In this document: in pieces, positions 1-6,172 of the stretch
Layout of the letters: every line of letters starts with the position of its first letter
How positions within the stretch are numbered: the stretch's first letter is position 1
Assembly (NCBI GenBank): GCA_937973685.1
Contig: CALJKJ010000023.1
Coordinates: 1 to 6,172, forward strand
Reading direction: 5' to 3'
DNA: 6,172 nt
Source of the DNA: an uncultured Flavobacteriales bacterium
GTDB taxonomy: Bacteria; Bacteroidota; Bacteroidia; Flavobacteriales_D; Crocinitomicaceae
Position numbers and translations under genes: made by a program
The notes under the pieces: model-generated
The model's database searches: none
What the model was told of the DNA's origin: nothing
The model's input: the letters and a program-made list of their open reading frames with translations, nothing else

Positions 1-3000
1 CAACACTTTTCACTTCTTCAGGAGTATTGAACAAGTTATTGTTACTGTTTAAGGTATCAATTGCAGCATTATATGCTTTGTAATTGAGTGTAGATTGATC
101 TTCATACGTCATTCCTTCTTCAATTAACGCTTGTTTTTTATCATTGATTTCTTCCGTTGTTTCATCAAAAATAGAAGTAGATTCTGGACAAATTTCACAT
201 GCTTTCAAGGCAATACAAGACGTTCCATAAACATATCCTGCTTGCTCATTTCCACCAATTGAATAGGTAACTTGAATGCGGAAATCATAGTAATCTCCGT
301 ATGTAGATGGTGTACCAACTACTTCTAAATCTCCAACAGCAATAATTGTTGCAAACGAACTTTGAGGAATGACATCTTTTTTAATAGCTAATTGAAAACC
401 ACAAATACCGTTTGCAGTCAAGTATTCATTTTCACCATCATCAGTTATTGTTGCTTGCACAGTTGAATTGGGAGAAGCAAGCTGTCCTTGTAACAAGTTT
501 GTTAACCCAATGTAATTCGATAATTGAATAGTCGATGCCGTGTTATTTGGCAACATTTCTGCTAATAGCGCTTCTAAATCACGAAAACTTTGATGCCCAT
601 CTGTTTTACACATAAGCGGTGTCGGCAAATCACATTTCCCGAGCGGTAACGGAGTGCGTTGTCCATTTATTTCCTTGAATACAGACACGTTCAATTTCAC
701 TAAAAAGCTACCAGAAGCATCGTTCAACACCAACGAACCTGTATGCATCGGTCCAACAATTAGTTGATCCAAGCTAGCCGCATACGCTAAATCGTTGATA
801 TCAAATGATGCAGGTGACATTGAGTTAATTTGAAGAACCAAACGATTCCCCGAATTGCCATTTGTTAAATAAAAATTGGATTGACCATCAAAGGACCAAT
901 CAATAGACGTACTTGGCTGAGCTTGTATACTTGCTTCCAACACGGGAGTAACTAAATTTGGGGACAAAGCTCCATTTCCTTGAACGAGATAAGAACCAGC
1001 ATTCAATTCATTTGTTGCTGTAATTAGTTTTAACAACACCGATAAATCTGTTCCAAACTGATTTTTCTCACATACCTGTTCAAATTGACACGACCCAATT
1101 GGCAAGGTCGTAGAACCCGATAAATTGACAACAGAAGTGTTTCCATTAATGAACACATTTGCTGAAATTGTGAATTGCGTATTCGCTGGATTTGATGCAT
1201 CCGTTACTTGTAAATTGGACAATAATACAATATCATCCCAAACAAACGTTACCGGTTCGTTCGGTTGCTTAGCCAAAAAGACAGTCGCGTAATTGCCTCC
1301 TTGATTGTCTTGCCAATTCAATTCAAGATCATTGCTTGTAACAGTTGTTGAACCTGAAACAACAGGAAGCGGACCAGCTAATTGAAAGTTTTGCAAGCCC
1401 AATTCCAGTGCCGAAAAAGACGGTAAAGTACTTACTGAATACGTTGGATTGTCTAATTTATCAGCTTGCGCTAATTCAGTTAACATTCCTACAAGTGAAT
1501 TGTTTGCAGGACATTTTCCGGTTACTAAATAATTTTGATAGGCAACTTCATTCGCAGAAAGCTGTTGGCCGCCAACATTGTTTGCCTCTTCTGGTGTTAC
1601 AAACCTTTTTTCTTTGCTCGCATACAAACTTGCAGTATTGAAATTACAGGGTTGATTACTATTAAAATAAGGAGATGATGAAAAATTTGAAAAATTTAAT
1701 ACCGATTCAGATGGATCAAATGAACTATTGCCAATACATCCATTAAAGCCAGCATAAGCAGGATTTGTTAACGCATTGTTTTGTGCTATCTTTTGCTGTA
1801 ATTCTTGCTTTACTGACAAATAAAGACTGCGGAAAGCCAACCATTCTGCATCGCGCATCGCTGTATTTGCTTGTGTATTTTGACTACTTGCTACATTATC
1901 ACCAAATCGTGTACATGTTGCTGTCGGTTGATAACCAATTGAACTAGCACCACAACGACTGATAATAGCTGCAAACTGCATGATCGAGTACGATACCCCA
2001 CCAACTGTTTGATAAGCTAAAATTTTATTCTCAAATGGTTGATTGATTCCTTGCGTAGCATACGGCATGTGTGCCCAAAATGGATCGTACACTTTTGCCG
2101 GATTGACAGAACTAATTGGATCGAACCAATCGTTTAACCGGTCATTCACATTTTGGATAGACGCGTAATTTGACTTAATAAATCCTTTCGTAACCGCATC
2201 ATTCCATGTTTCTACCAACATGAGTTGCTTGTCAAATTCATTACTGGTCATCGTTTCGTTACCAATAGGTTTCTCCCAATCCAAACAAGTTTTCAAATAC
2301 CCGTATTCAGGATGATATGACAATAAAGAATGGGCCCAAGACAAATTATTGTCGTAGTTCGTGATGAAATCTTGAACATTTGTTAAATTTTCTGGATAGG
2401 TATAAAAAATACCTGAAACTGGGTCGGTAAAAACCAAACTCACATTATCTACAGCAGGTAAATACGTTGTCGCATTTATCTTCACTAATACAACGCGAGA
2501 GCGTGTCACTAAATCTTCATTTCTATATTCTGTAAAAACACTATTCCCAATAATTAATTTAGGATGTTTCCAATTTGCTTGATTTTGCGGAAATGAATTG
2601 GATACATTGAAAATACTCAAGTCAATATGCTCGGTAAATTGCCCGTTTTGATCTTCAAATTCTGCATATTGTCCACCTGGCACTAAATCAGAAAGCAATA
2701 CTTCTTTCATCGCTTCACAAGGTGATTTATCCTCACATGGTTCCATACACGATGCTACCAATTCATTGTACTCGTCAACAGTTCCTGAACCAGCAGTTAA
2801 AAATTCATCCAAACTTCCAAGAGCAGCTACACATGCCTCACACGTTAGCGGATTACATGACGTTGAATCAAATTCCGCTTGTTGAAGCGCTAATTGTTCT
2901 TCCAAACTTGGAATGCAATTGTTGGTTGTTGGGTCTAAATACGCTGCCAAATAATAATCAAACGCTTGTTGATTGATTGTTAATTTTTTCACCAATTGAT

Positions 3001-5089
3001 ATTCTCCTACGGGAACAATTGGAATCGTTAATAACGGCTGTTGGTAAACATACGTTCCGTTTGCACACAAGGTTTGAAATTGTGTCTCACCTGTTGATGT
3101 TTGAATAAAACGACCAGTTATTTTTTTATTTGGTGCAATACCAGCTAACAAGTCATCACCACATTCATCAATAAACGATAAGGACAAATCATAGATACAA
3201 TCAAAACACAACGAAGGCGTACAAGTTACATCTTTGTAAGCTGGAATTTCATAACCATAAGCAATTTTAACCTCCGTTGAAGATGAAAATGTTATTTTTT
3301 GATTGTGTACCAATGACATGTTGTCTATGGTCGATTTTTTACTCTCACTTATCAACGTGGACGTAATTGGAACAGCTGCACTATTCGATGGCAAAGGAAG
3401 TAAATTAGTCGGAGCAGCTCCTGCCAATGAAGTAGCAATTACGCGTCCTTCTTGATCTAAATACGAAACACTCACCTGTCCATTTGGATCCACAACCATG
3501 TTCTTCTGATAATGCGAATAATCGCCTACTTCTGAACCAAACATGCGGTTCAATTGCTCTTGAAGAGGTTGGCTATAAAAATATTTTGTTTCGTGACCAC
3601 TTCCCAATTGGAAATCTGGTCCAACTCCACCTTGTCTTCTTATGCGACCAGTATTATCGGGTGTGTATTCCACTTGTGAGTATGGAAAACCGTTTGCACT
3701 CGGAACATAACCTTGTTCATCTGTTGTTGCTGGGTTTTGATTGGAATAATACTTAGCCGCACCAGAGCTATTATCCATACTATTTGTGGATAACAAACAA
3801 GGATCCGTCCCGTCCGATAAATCAAATGAACTGCGGTCAAAATCTACTAACGTTCCATTTTCTTTTGACCAATTCGGATAATACTTCAAACTTGCCGATG
3901 AATTCGTTGTCGGTAAAGCACAATTAGGAGCATTCACTGGAGTTGGTAAAACTTGTACCGTTCCTCTACCTTGGTGGTCGTAAATAGTTTGACCAACAAT
4001 CACATTGTTATCCGAATTAATACGTGTCACCATTTGACGGTTGCGCAACGAACCATCAAAGAAACTAATGACTTCTTTTGATTTTCCTTCTTCGGCAAAA
4101 GTGACTGAATATTGCCAGTTCTTTTTGATTTCAAAAGCCATTTGAGGTGTTATTTCGAGATAATTCGTTTGATGAACAGCTTTTTCATCTACAACACTCG
4201 ACCAAAAACCAAAAATTCGCTTCGACTGATCGTTTATATTGCGCCCAACAGCACGCAATCGGTAACACAAATAACCTTGGTCAAATGCTAATCCAATCTC
4301 ATAACTCAAACTCGTTGTGCTGATACGCGTTGCATTTAATTTATAATTGACACTCAATTGATTTGCAGGAATAACAACGCTACTTTGATCACCATAACTA
4401 TTAACAAACGTCCATTCCAATTGGTATTCTTCCGCACCTGGAATAGGATCCCAACTAATTTTCACCTTATCCATCACTTGATCACAATCTGTATCGATTA
4501 AAGTTTGGGATGTTGTGTTGTTCAAAACAGGAATAATATTGGTATTGGAAGAAAAATCAAAAACACGATTCACAAACAAATCTGCATACACATACAAGTT
4601 AGATGGCAAACGTTCTTTCACTACATTATCCACACTAATTTCCTCAATAGCGATGCTGTATTTCTCAACATTATCGAAAAAATAAGAAGCTTTATCTTGA
4701 AATGACAACGAATCTTGATGCGCATTCCAGATTGTTAGATAAACCGTTTCCGTTGAAAAAGTAGCTGACGTAATACTTGCATACTTTTTAATCAAAAGTC
4801 TAACAGTGATTTTTTGTGTTGGAAACAACGAATCATAATGGTGATCTACACCAAAGGTAATGACACCTTGCTTCAAAACATCAACATACGGCATTCCTTG
4901 ATTTATCAATGCTGGAATTGCAACACTGGTGCTTGCCGTACCTTGACCAACAATGACGGGTTGTGCATTTTGAGAAGATCCAGCAACTGGTGTAGCTATT
5001 TTACCTCTTGTGACAGGTAAAATCCCTGCATGTAAACGTAAACTTACTGCAGAAAATGCGAGAAGCATTAAAATAATTAGTCTGTTCAT
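1..5089 (-). CDS. Giant secreted RHS/YD-like multidomain protein (3' partial, at least 1,696 residues)
   Basis: One frame stays open from the ATG at 5089 to the left edge, giving 1,696 codons with no stop; the C-terminus is missing. The start is supported by an immediate Sec signal peptide (residues 1-21) and by its position 15 bp after the previous stop. Order of parts: beta-rich N-terminal region (about 22-195), fibronectin-III-like domain (about 198-288), RHS-like lead-in (about 343-384, with FFDGSLRNRQ and YDHQGRGTV), a conserved block (487-557, with LGSGHETKYFY and SYLDQEGRVIAT), Cys-rich segments (623-643 and 745-791), a long central region with EWLAFRSLYL near 1083, and three tandem Cys-bounded modules (1193-1625). 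The FFDGS..R.RQ and DQEGR motifs resemble the domains that precede YD repeats in Bacteroidota RHS-like proteins, known to me from memory. The many Cys residues suit an exported, disulfide-bonded protein. It probably forms an operon with the two genes before it. RHS repeats or a terminal effector may follow outside the window. The exact role is unknown. Confidence 0.9.
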   Translation of the reverse strand, partial: MNRLIILMLLAFSAVSLRLHAGILPVTRGKIATPVAGSSQNAQPVIVGQGTASTSVAIPALINQGMPYVDVLKQGVITFGVDHHYDSLFPTQKITVRLLIKKYASITSATFSTETVYLTIWNAHQDSLSFQDKASYFFDNVEKYSIAIEEISVDNVVKERLPSNLYVYADLFVNRVFDFSSNTNIIPVLNNTTSQTLIDTDCDQVMDKVKISWDPIPGAEEYQLEWTFVNSYGDQSSVVIPANQLSVNYKLNATRISTTSLSYEIGLAFDQGYLCYRLRAVGRNINDQSKRIFGFWSSVVDEKAVHQTNYLEITPQMAFEIKKNWQYSVTFAEEGKSKEVISFFDGSLRNRQMVTRINSDNNVIVGQTIYDHQGRGTVQVLPTPVNAPNCALPTTNSSASLKYYPNWSKENGTLVDFDRSSFDLSDGTDPCLLSTNSMDNSSGAAKYYSNQNPATTDEQGYVPSANGFPYSQVEYTPDNTGRIRRQGGVGPDFQLGSGHETKYFYSQPLQEQLNRMFGSEVGDYSHYQKNMVVDPNGQVSVSYLDQEGRVIATSLAGAAPTNLLPLPSNSAAVPITSTLISESKKSTIDNMSLVHNQKITFSSSTEVKIAYGYEIPAYKDVTCTPSLCFDCIYDLSLSFIDECGDDLLAGIAPNKKITGRFIQTSTGETQFQTLCANGTYVYQQPLLTIPIVPVGEYQLVKKLTINQQAFDYYLAAYLDPTTNNCIPSLEEQLALQQAEFDSTSCNPLTCEACVAALGSLDEFLTAGSGTVDEYNELVASCMEPCEDKSPCEAMKEVLLSDLVPGGQYAEFEDQNGQFTEHIDLSIFNVSNSFPQNQANWKHPKLIIGNSVFTEYRNEDLVTRSRVVLVKINATTYLPAVDNVSLVFTDPVSGIFYTYPENLTNVQDFITNYDNNLSWAHSLLSYHPEYGYLKTCLDWEKPIGNETMTSNEFDKQLMLVETWNDAVTKGFIKSNYASIQNVNDRLNDWFDPISSVNPAKVYDPFWAHMPYATQGINQPFENKILAYQTVGGVSYSIMQFAAIISRCGASSIGYQPTATCTRFGDNVASSQNTQANTAMRDAEWLAFRSLYLSVKQELQQKIAQNNALTNPAYAGFNGCIGNSSFDPSESVLNFSNFSSSPYFNSNQPCNFNTASLYASKEKRFVTPEEANNVGGQQLSANEVAYQNYLVTGKCPANNSLVGMLTELAQADKLDNPTYSVSTLPSFSALELGLQNFQLAGPLPVVSGSTTVTSNDLELNWQDNQGGNYATVFLAKQPNEPVTFVWDDIVLLSNLQVTDASNPANTQFTISANVFINGNTSVVNLSGSTTLPIGSCQFEQVCEKNQFGTDLSVLLKLITATNELNAGSYLVQGNGALSPNLVTPVLEASIQAQPSTSIDWSFDGQSNFYLTNGNSGNRLVLQINSMSPASFDINDLAYAASLDQLIVGPMHTGSLVLNDASGSFLVKLNVSVFKEINGQRTPLPLGKCDLPTPLMCKTDGHQSFRDLEALLAEMLPNNTASTIQLSNYIGLTNLLQGQLASPNSTVQATITDDGENEYLTANGICGFQLAIKKDVIPQSSFATIIAVGDLEVVGTPSTYGDYYDFRIQVTYSIGGNEQAGYVYGTSCIALKACEICPESTSIFDETTEEINDKKQALIEEGMTYEDQSTLNYKAYNAAIDTLNSNNNLFNTPEEVKSV
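215..610 (-). repeat. Tandem protein module 3 (residues 1494-1625)
   Basis: It starts with CKTDGHQSFRDLEALLAEML (helix). It continues with VQATITDDGENEYLTANG and FQLAIKKDV, then IIAVGDLEVVG, then YDFRIQVTYSIGGNE, and ends YVYGTSC. It is the shortest of the three, and the W of the strand motif is replaced. A C-x-x-C (1631, 1634) and a charged, probably helical stretch follow up to the window edge. Confidence 0.55.
632..1072 (-). repeat. Tandem protein module 2 (residues 1340-1486)
   Basis: It starts with CEKNQFGTDLSVLLKLITAT (helix). It continues with SIDWSFDGQSNFYLTNGNSG and RLVLQIN, then FDINDLAYAASLDQLIVG, then FLVKLNVSVFKEINGQ, and ends PLPLGKC. It lines up with module 1 (IDWSFDGQSNFYLT against LNWQDNQGGNYAT; PLPLGKC against TLPIGSC). 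Confidence 0.6.
1088..1513 (-). repeat. Tandem protein module 1 (residues 1193-1334)
   Basis: First of three degenerate modules, each starting and ending with Cys. It runs from CPANNSLVGMLTELAQADKL (helix), through LELNWQDNQGGNYAT (strand-turn-strand), FVWDDIVLLSNLQV and FTISANVFING, to TTLPIGSC. The order helix, W/D-turn strand, long beta stretch, Gly-Cys end is shared with modules 2 and 3. The similarity is at protein level; I noticed no obvious DNA repeat. Confidence 0.6.
2717..2857 (-). other. Second Cys-rich segment (residues 745-791)
   Basis: Cys residues lie at 745, 750, 753, 781, 785 and 791. The first three (CNPLTCEACVAAL) repeat the C-x4-C-x2-C spacing of residues 623-631. The later CMEPCEDKSPCEAM is followed by LLSDLVPGGQYAEFE, a motif I associate with giant Bacteroidota RHS-like proteins. 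Six Cys in 47 residues suggests up to three disulfides. Confidence 0.6.
3161..3223 (-). other. Cys-rich motif C-x4-C-x2-C-x11-C (residues 623-643)
   Basis: Cys residues lie at 623, 628, 631 and 643, within CTPSLCFDCIYDLSLS and FIDECGDDL. The C-x-x-C followed by a beta strand and E-C-G suggests a disulfide-stapled beta domain in an exported protein. Metal binding is possible but less likely outside the cytoplasm. Confidence 0.6.
3419..3631 (-). other. Conserved RHS-like core block (residues 487-557)
   Basis: This block contains GVGPDFQLGSGHETKYFY, then SQPLQEQLNRMFGSEVGDYS, then NMVVDPNGQVSVSYLDQEGR and VIATSLAG. The density of Gly and aromatic residues and the D-x-x-G-R turn are typical of the segment leading into YD-repeat sheets (compare Y-D-x-x-G-R in RHS proteins). 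I recall near-identical wording in other large flavobacterial proteins, but could not verify it by search. It is the most family-diagnostic stretch of the gene. Confidence 0.65.
4226..4498 (-). other. Fibronectin type III-like domain (residues about 198-288)
   Basis: The segment opens with DTDCDQVMDKVKISWDPIPG and continues AEEYQLEWTFV. The spacing of I-S-W-D to P-G-A-x-x-Y-x-L-x-W is the classic B-C strand pattern of FnIII folds. It closes with GYLCYRLRAVGRN, matching the F-strand pattern Y-x-x-R-V/L-R-A. C202 and C275 could pair. In secreted Bacteroidota proteins such domains usually act as spacers or binding modules. The boundaries are approximate. Confidence 0.65.
5027..5089 (-). other. 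Signal peptide of the giant protein
   Basis: Residues 1-21 have R3 in the n-region, a hydrophobic core (LIILMLLAFSAVSL) and a likely cleavage site after L-H-A, leaving a mature N-terminus of GILPVTRGK. There is no lipobox Cys, so a soluble exported or surface protein is expected rather than a lipoprotein. Confidence 0.85.
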
Positions 5090-5104
5090 CGTAGTATTGA
5101 TTAG
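5090..5104 (-). other. 15-bp intergenic gap, no promoter or terminator
   Basis: This is the only non-coding stretch in the window. It is AT-rich, has no inverted repeat, and is too short for an independent promoter plus leader. It contains no Shine-Dalgarno sequence. This supports co-transcription of the 241-residue gene and the giant gene. Confidence 0.75.
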
Positions 5105-5830
5105 TTATTTTTTGTAGCGTAAATCGATAATTGAATAAGCTTGATAATTCGCAACTAATGTCAACGAATCAAAATTGGTGAAAAGCTTATCAAAATTTAT
5201 TGTTTTTAAAGGTGTTGAGTCATAAGAAAAAGACAGCACTTCGAATCGAATACGTGGTTCCTCCAATGATTCGTCTTCTAAATTATCCATTAAATAATTA
5301 CCTGCTGACAGGTAAACTTCGTTAAACAATAATTCGTCTTTTTTATTGATCCGATAAACCATTTTCATGATGTTTTCATCGTTATTGAATACAATAACAT
5401 AGTCATAAAAATCTTGGTTTTTTTTCTTTTCAATCACTAAGCCACCCGCATTATAAACCGCAATGAATTGATCAATATTTAATTGATTTTTTATTGGCTG
5501 AGCTTTAGAAATGATAATTTCCATTGTATTTGAATCAACAATAATATTGGTTTCATCACGCTGAATTATTAATTGACGATTTTCAGTCATTTGAAAATTA
5601 TCTGCGCCATCAATAAGCAATTCACCAATAGTTGCTGTTGTAGGTTTTACCTCGTCGTTATGGTAATAGATTTCTTTTTGAAAACGTAACAACGAATTTG
5701 ATTGCTCGTATTTCTTCGTAATCGCCACTATCTCATCCAACCATTTTAGTTGTTGATTTTGATCACTTTGCGCGCTAACTATCGAAACAGAAAAAAAACA
5801 CGCTATTAAAAAGTAGGTTATCTTAGTCAT
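5105..5830 (-). CDS. Exported 241-residue protein, weakly LolA-like, function unknown
   Basis: This is a complete gene. The ATG at 5830 is chosen because a Sec signal peptide follows at once: a Lys at 3, a hydrophobic core at 4-18 and a likely signal peptidase I site after VSA (residue 20). Mature residues 22-48 read as an amphipathic helix (LKWLDEIVAITKKYE). They are followed by strand-rich sequence: FQKEIYYHND, IGELLIDGADNFQMTENRQL, IIVDSNTMEIIIS, then several more beta segments up to about residue 235. One helix followed by a curved antiparallel sheet, with a G-x-L-x-x-D-G turn and a following IIVDS strand, resembles LolA-type periplasmic carriers that bind lipid or hydrophobic tails. This is fold-level resemblance only. 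No catalytic motif is visible. It sits between two large YD-like genes, overlapping the upstream stop by 8 bp and ending 15 bp before the next start. A chaperone or accessory role for those proteins is an inference. No Shine-Dalgarno sequence is visible, as is usual in Bacteroidota. Confidence 0.9.
   Translation of the reverse strand: MTKITYFLIACFFSVSIVSAQSDQNQQLKWLDEIVAITKKYEQSNSLLRFQKEIYYHNDEVKPTTATIGELLIDGADNFQMTENRQLIIQRDETNIIVDSNTMEIIISKAQPIKNQLNIDQFIAVYNAGGLVIEKKKNQDFYDYVIVFNNDENIMKMVYRINKKDELLFNEVYLSAGNYLMDNLEDESLEEPRIRFEVLSFSYDSTPLKTINFDKLFTNFDSLTLVANYQAYSIIDLRYKK
5771..5830 (-). other. Signal peptide of the 241-residue protein
   Basis: Residues 1-20 have a short basic n-region (K3), a hydrophobic core (ITYFLIACFFSVSIV) and a V-S-A cleavage motif before Q21. 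The LIAC at residues 8-11 matches a lipobox by letter, but hydrophobic sequence continues for seven residues after the Cys. Ordinary signal peptidase I cleavage is therefore more likely than lipidation. Confidence 0.8.
5823..5830 (-). promoter_or_regulatory. Stop/start overlap (ATGACTAA), likely translational coupling
   Basis: The ATG of the 241-residue gene and the TAA of the upstream gene lie within the same 8 bases, in different frames. No Shine-Dalgarno sequence precedes this ATG. Ribosomes ending the large upstream gene could therefore re-initiate here, tying the output of the two proteins together. Confidence 0.7.
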
Positions 5831-6172
5831 TTTTAGAAGAATTTTCTCTGTTTTCTTGAATCGTCATAATTCCTTTTTCAGTTTCTTTTTTTACACGAAT
5901 CAACTTACCTTCTTCATCGTATTCGTAAAGTTTAGCATAGTTGCGTTCGTCTAACTCTGCCATTAAACGCAATGTTAGTGGGTCGTACACATAAGTAATC
6001 GCACTTCCGTCTGTTGGGTAAATACGAATATCATCAAAGAAAGCTCCGTTTATTCCACCGTTTAACCGCAACATTAATTTACCATGTTGAACCACTTTTA
6101 ACGTATCCTCTATGCGTTGCCATCCATCAATAATTTGACCTTGTGGTATACATGTTTTCAGGTAATTGTAAT
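5823..6172 (-). CDS. C-terminal end of a large YD-repeat-like secreted protein (5' partial)
   Basis: The frame is open to the right edge, so these 115 residues are only the end of a larger protein. A GTG at 6095 could be read as a start, but the frame continues upstream through 25 further codons with coherent sequence, so it is internal. Residues about 11-52 of the fragment look like the last strands of a carbohydrate-binding-like beta-sandwich: a G-W-Q-R segment, alternating hydrophobics (LMLRL), then AFFDDIRIYP, the usual closing strand of such jelly-roll domains. Residues about 60-97 form a YD-like tail: YVYDPLTLRLMAELDERNYA, then YEYDEEGKLIRVKKET. From memory, this tail closes many giant Bacteroidota proteins; I could not search to confirm it. 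No type IX secretion C-terminal domain or toxin domain follows. The stop overlaps the next gene by 8 bp, which suggests coupled translation. Function is unknown; a surface or secreted structural role is inferred. Confidence 0.85.
   Translation of the reverse strand, partial: YNYLKTCIPQGQIIDGWQRIEDTLKVVQHGKLMLRLNGGINGAFFDDIRIYPTDGSAITYVYDPLTLRLMAELDERNYAKLYEYDEEGKLIRVKKETEKGIMTIQENRENSSKND

Noticed and set aside
1345..5020. Short open frames on the plus strand (for example 1345-1641, 1765-1947, 2722-2976, 3484-3756, 4505-4705, 4814-5020) and a minus-strand frame at 3640-3840
   Set aside because: All lie within the giant minus-strand gene in other frames. Their translations are low-complexity, rich in Leu, His, Gln and Asn, and show no domain pattern or signal peptide.
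5090..5104. Promoter or terminator between the 241-residue gene and the giant gene
   Set aside because: The gap is 15 bp, with no inverted repeat and no TAnnTTTG-type element seen just upstream.
5798..5809. Lipobox L-I-A-C at residues 8-11 of the 241-residue protein
   Set aside because: The hydrophobic core before the Cys is only about seven residues and continues after it to a good VSA cleavage site. Lipidation is unlikely.
6093..6095. GTG at 6095 as the start of a 90-residue gene
   Set aside because: The same frame is open to the window edge, and the upstream residues (GQIIDGWQRIEDTLK) continue the beta-sandwich pattern, so the codon is internal.
1..6172. CRISPR array, tRNA, insertion sequence or attachment site
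   Set aside because: Virtually the whole window is coding on one strand. I saw no direct DNA repeats with regular spacing, no cloverleaf and no transposase motifs.

Overview
The window is AT-rich, and all supportable coding runs on the minus strand. It looks like a chromosomal segment from a member of the Bacteroidota, probably a Flavobacteriia-type organism such as the Fluviicola/Crocinitomicaceae group. The reasons are AT-rich codon use, no Shine-Dalgarno sequence before either visible start, and protein motifs that I associate with very large secreted YD/RHS-like proteins of that phylum. The genus is a guess; the phylum is fairly safe.

Layout in the direction of transcription (right to left). 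(1) 6172-5823 is the last 115 residues of a large protein that begins outside the window. It ends with a beta-sandwich-like strand followed by a YD-repeat-like tail. (2) 5830-5105 is a complete 241-residue exported protein of unknown function, with weak LolA-like character. Its start overlaps the stop of gene 1 by 8 bp. (3) 5089-1 is the first 1,696 codons of a giant secreted protein, starting 15 bp after gene 2. It runs off the left edge with no stop codon. It has a signal peptide, a fibronectin-III-like domain, an RHS-like conserved block, two Cys-rich segments and three degenerate tandem Cys-bounded modules.

The overlap and short gap suggest one co-transcribed cassette: large YD-like protein, small periplasmic LolA-like protein, giant YD/RHS-like protein. 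A reasonable but unproven reading is that the two large proteins are cell-surface or secreted partners and that the small one helps their passage through the periplasm. The C-terminus of the giant protein, where RHS repeats or a variable effector domain might sit, is outside the window. I see no RNA genes, mobile elements, CRISPR arrays, terminators or convincing promoters. The plus strand has only short open frames lying opposite the giant gene.
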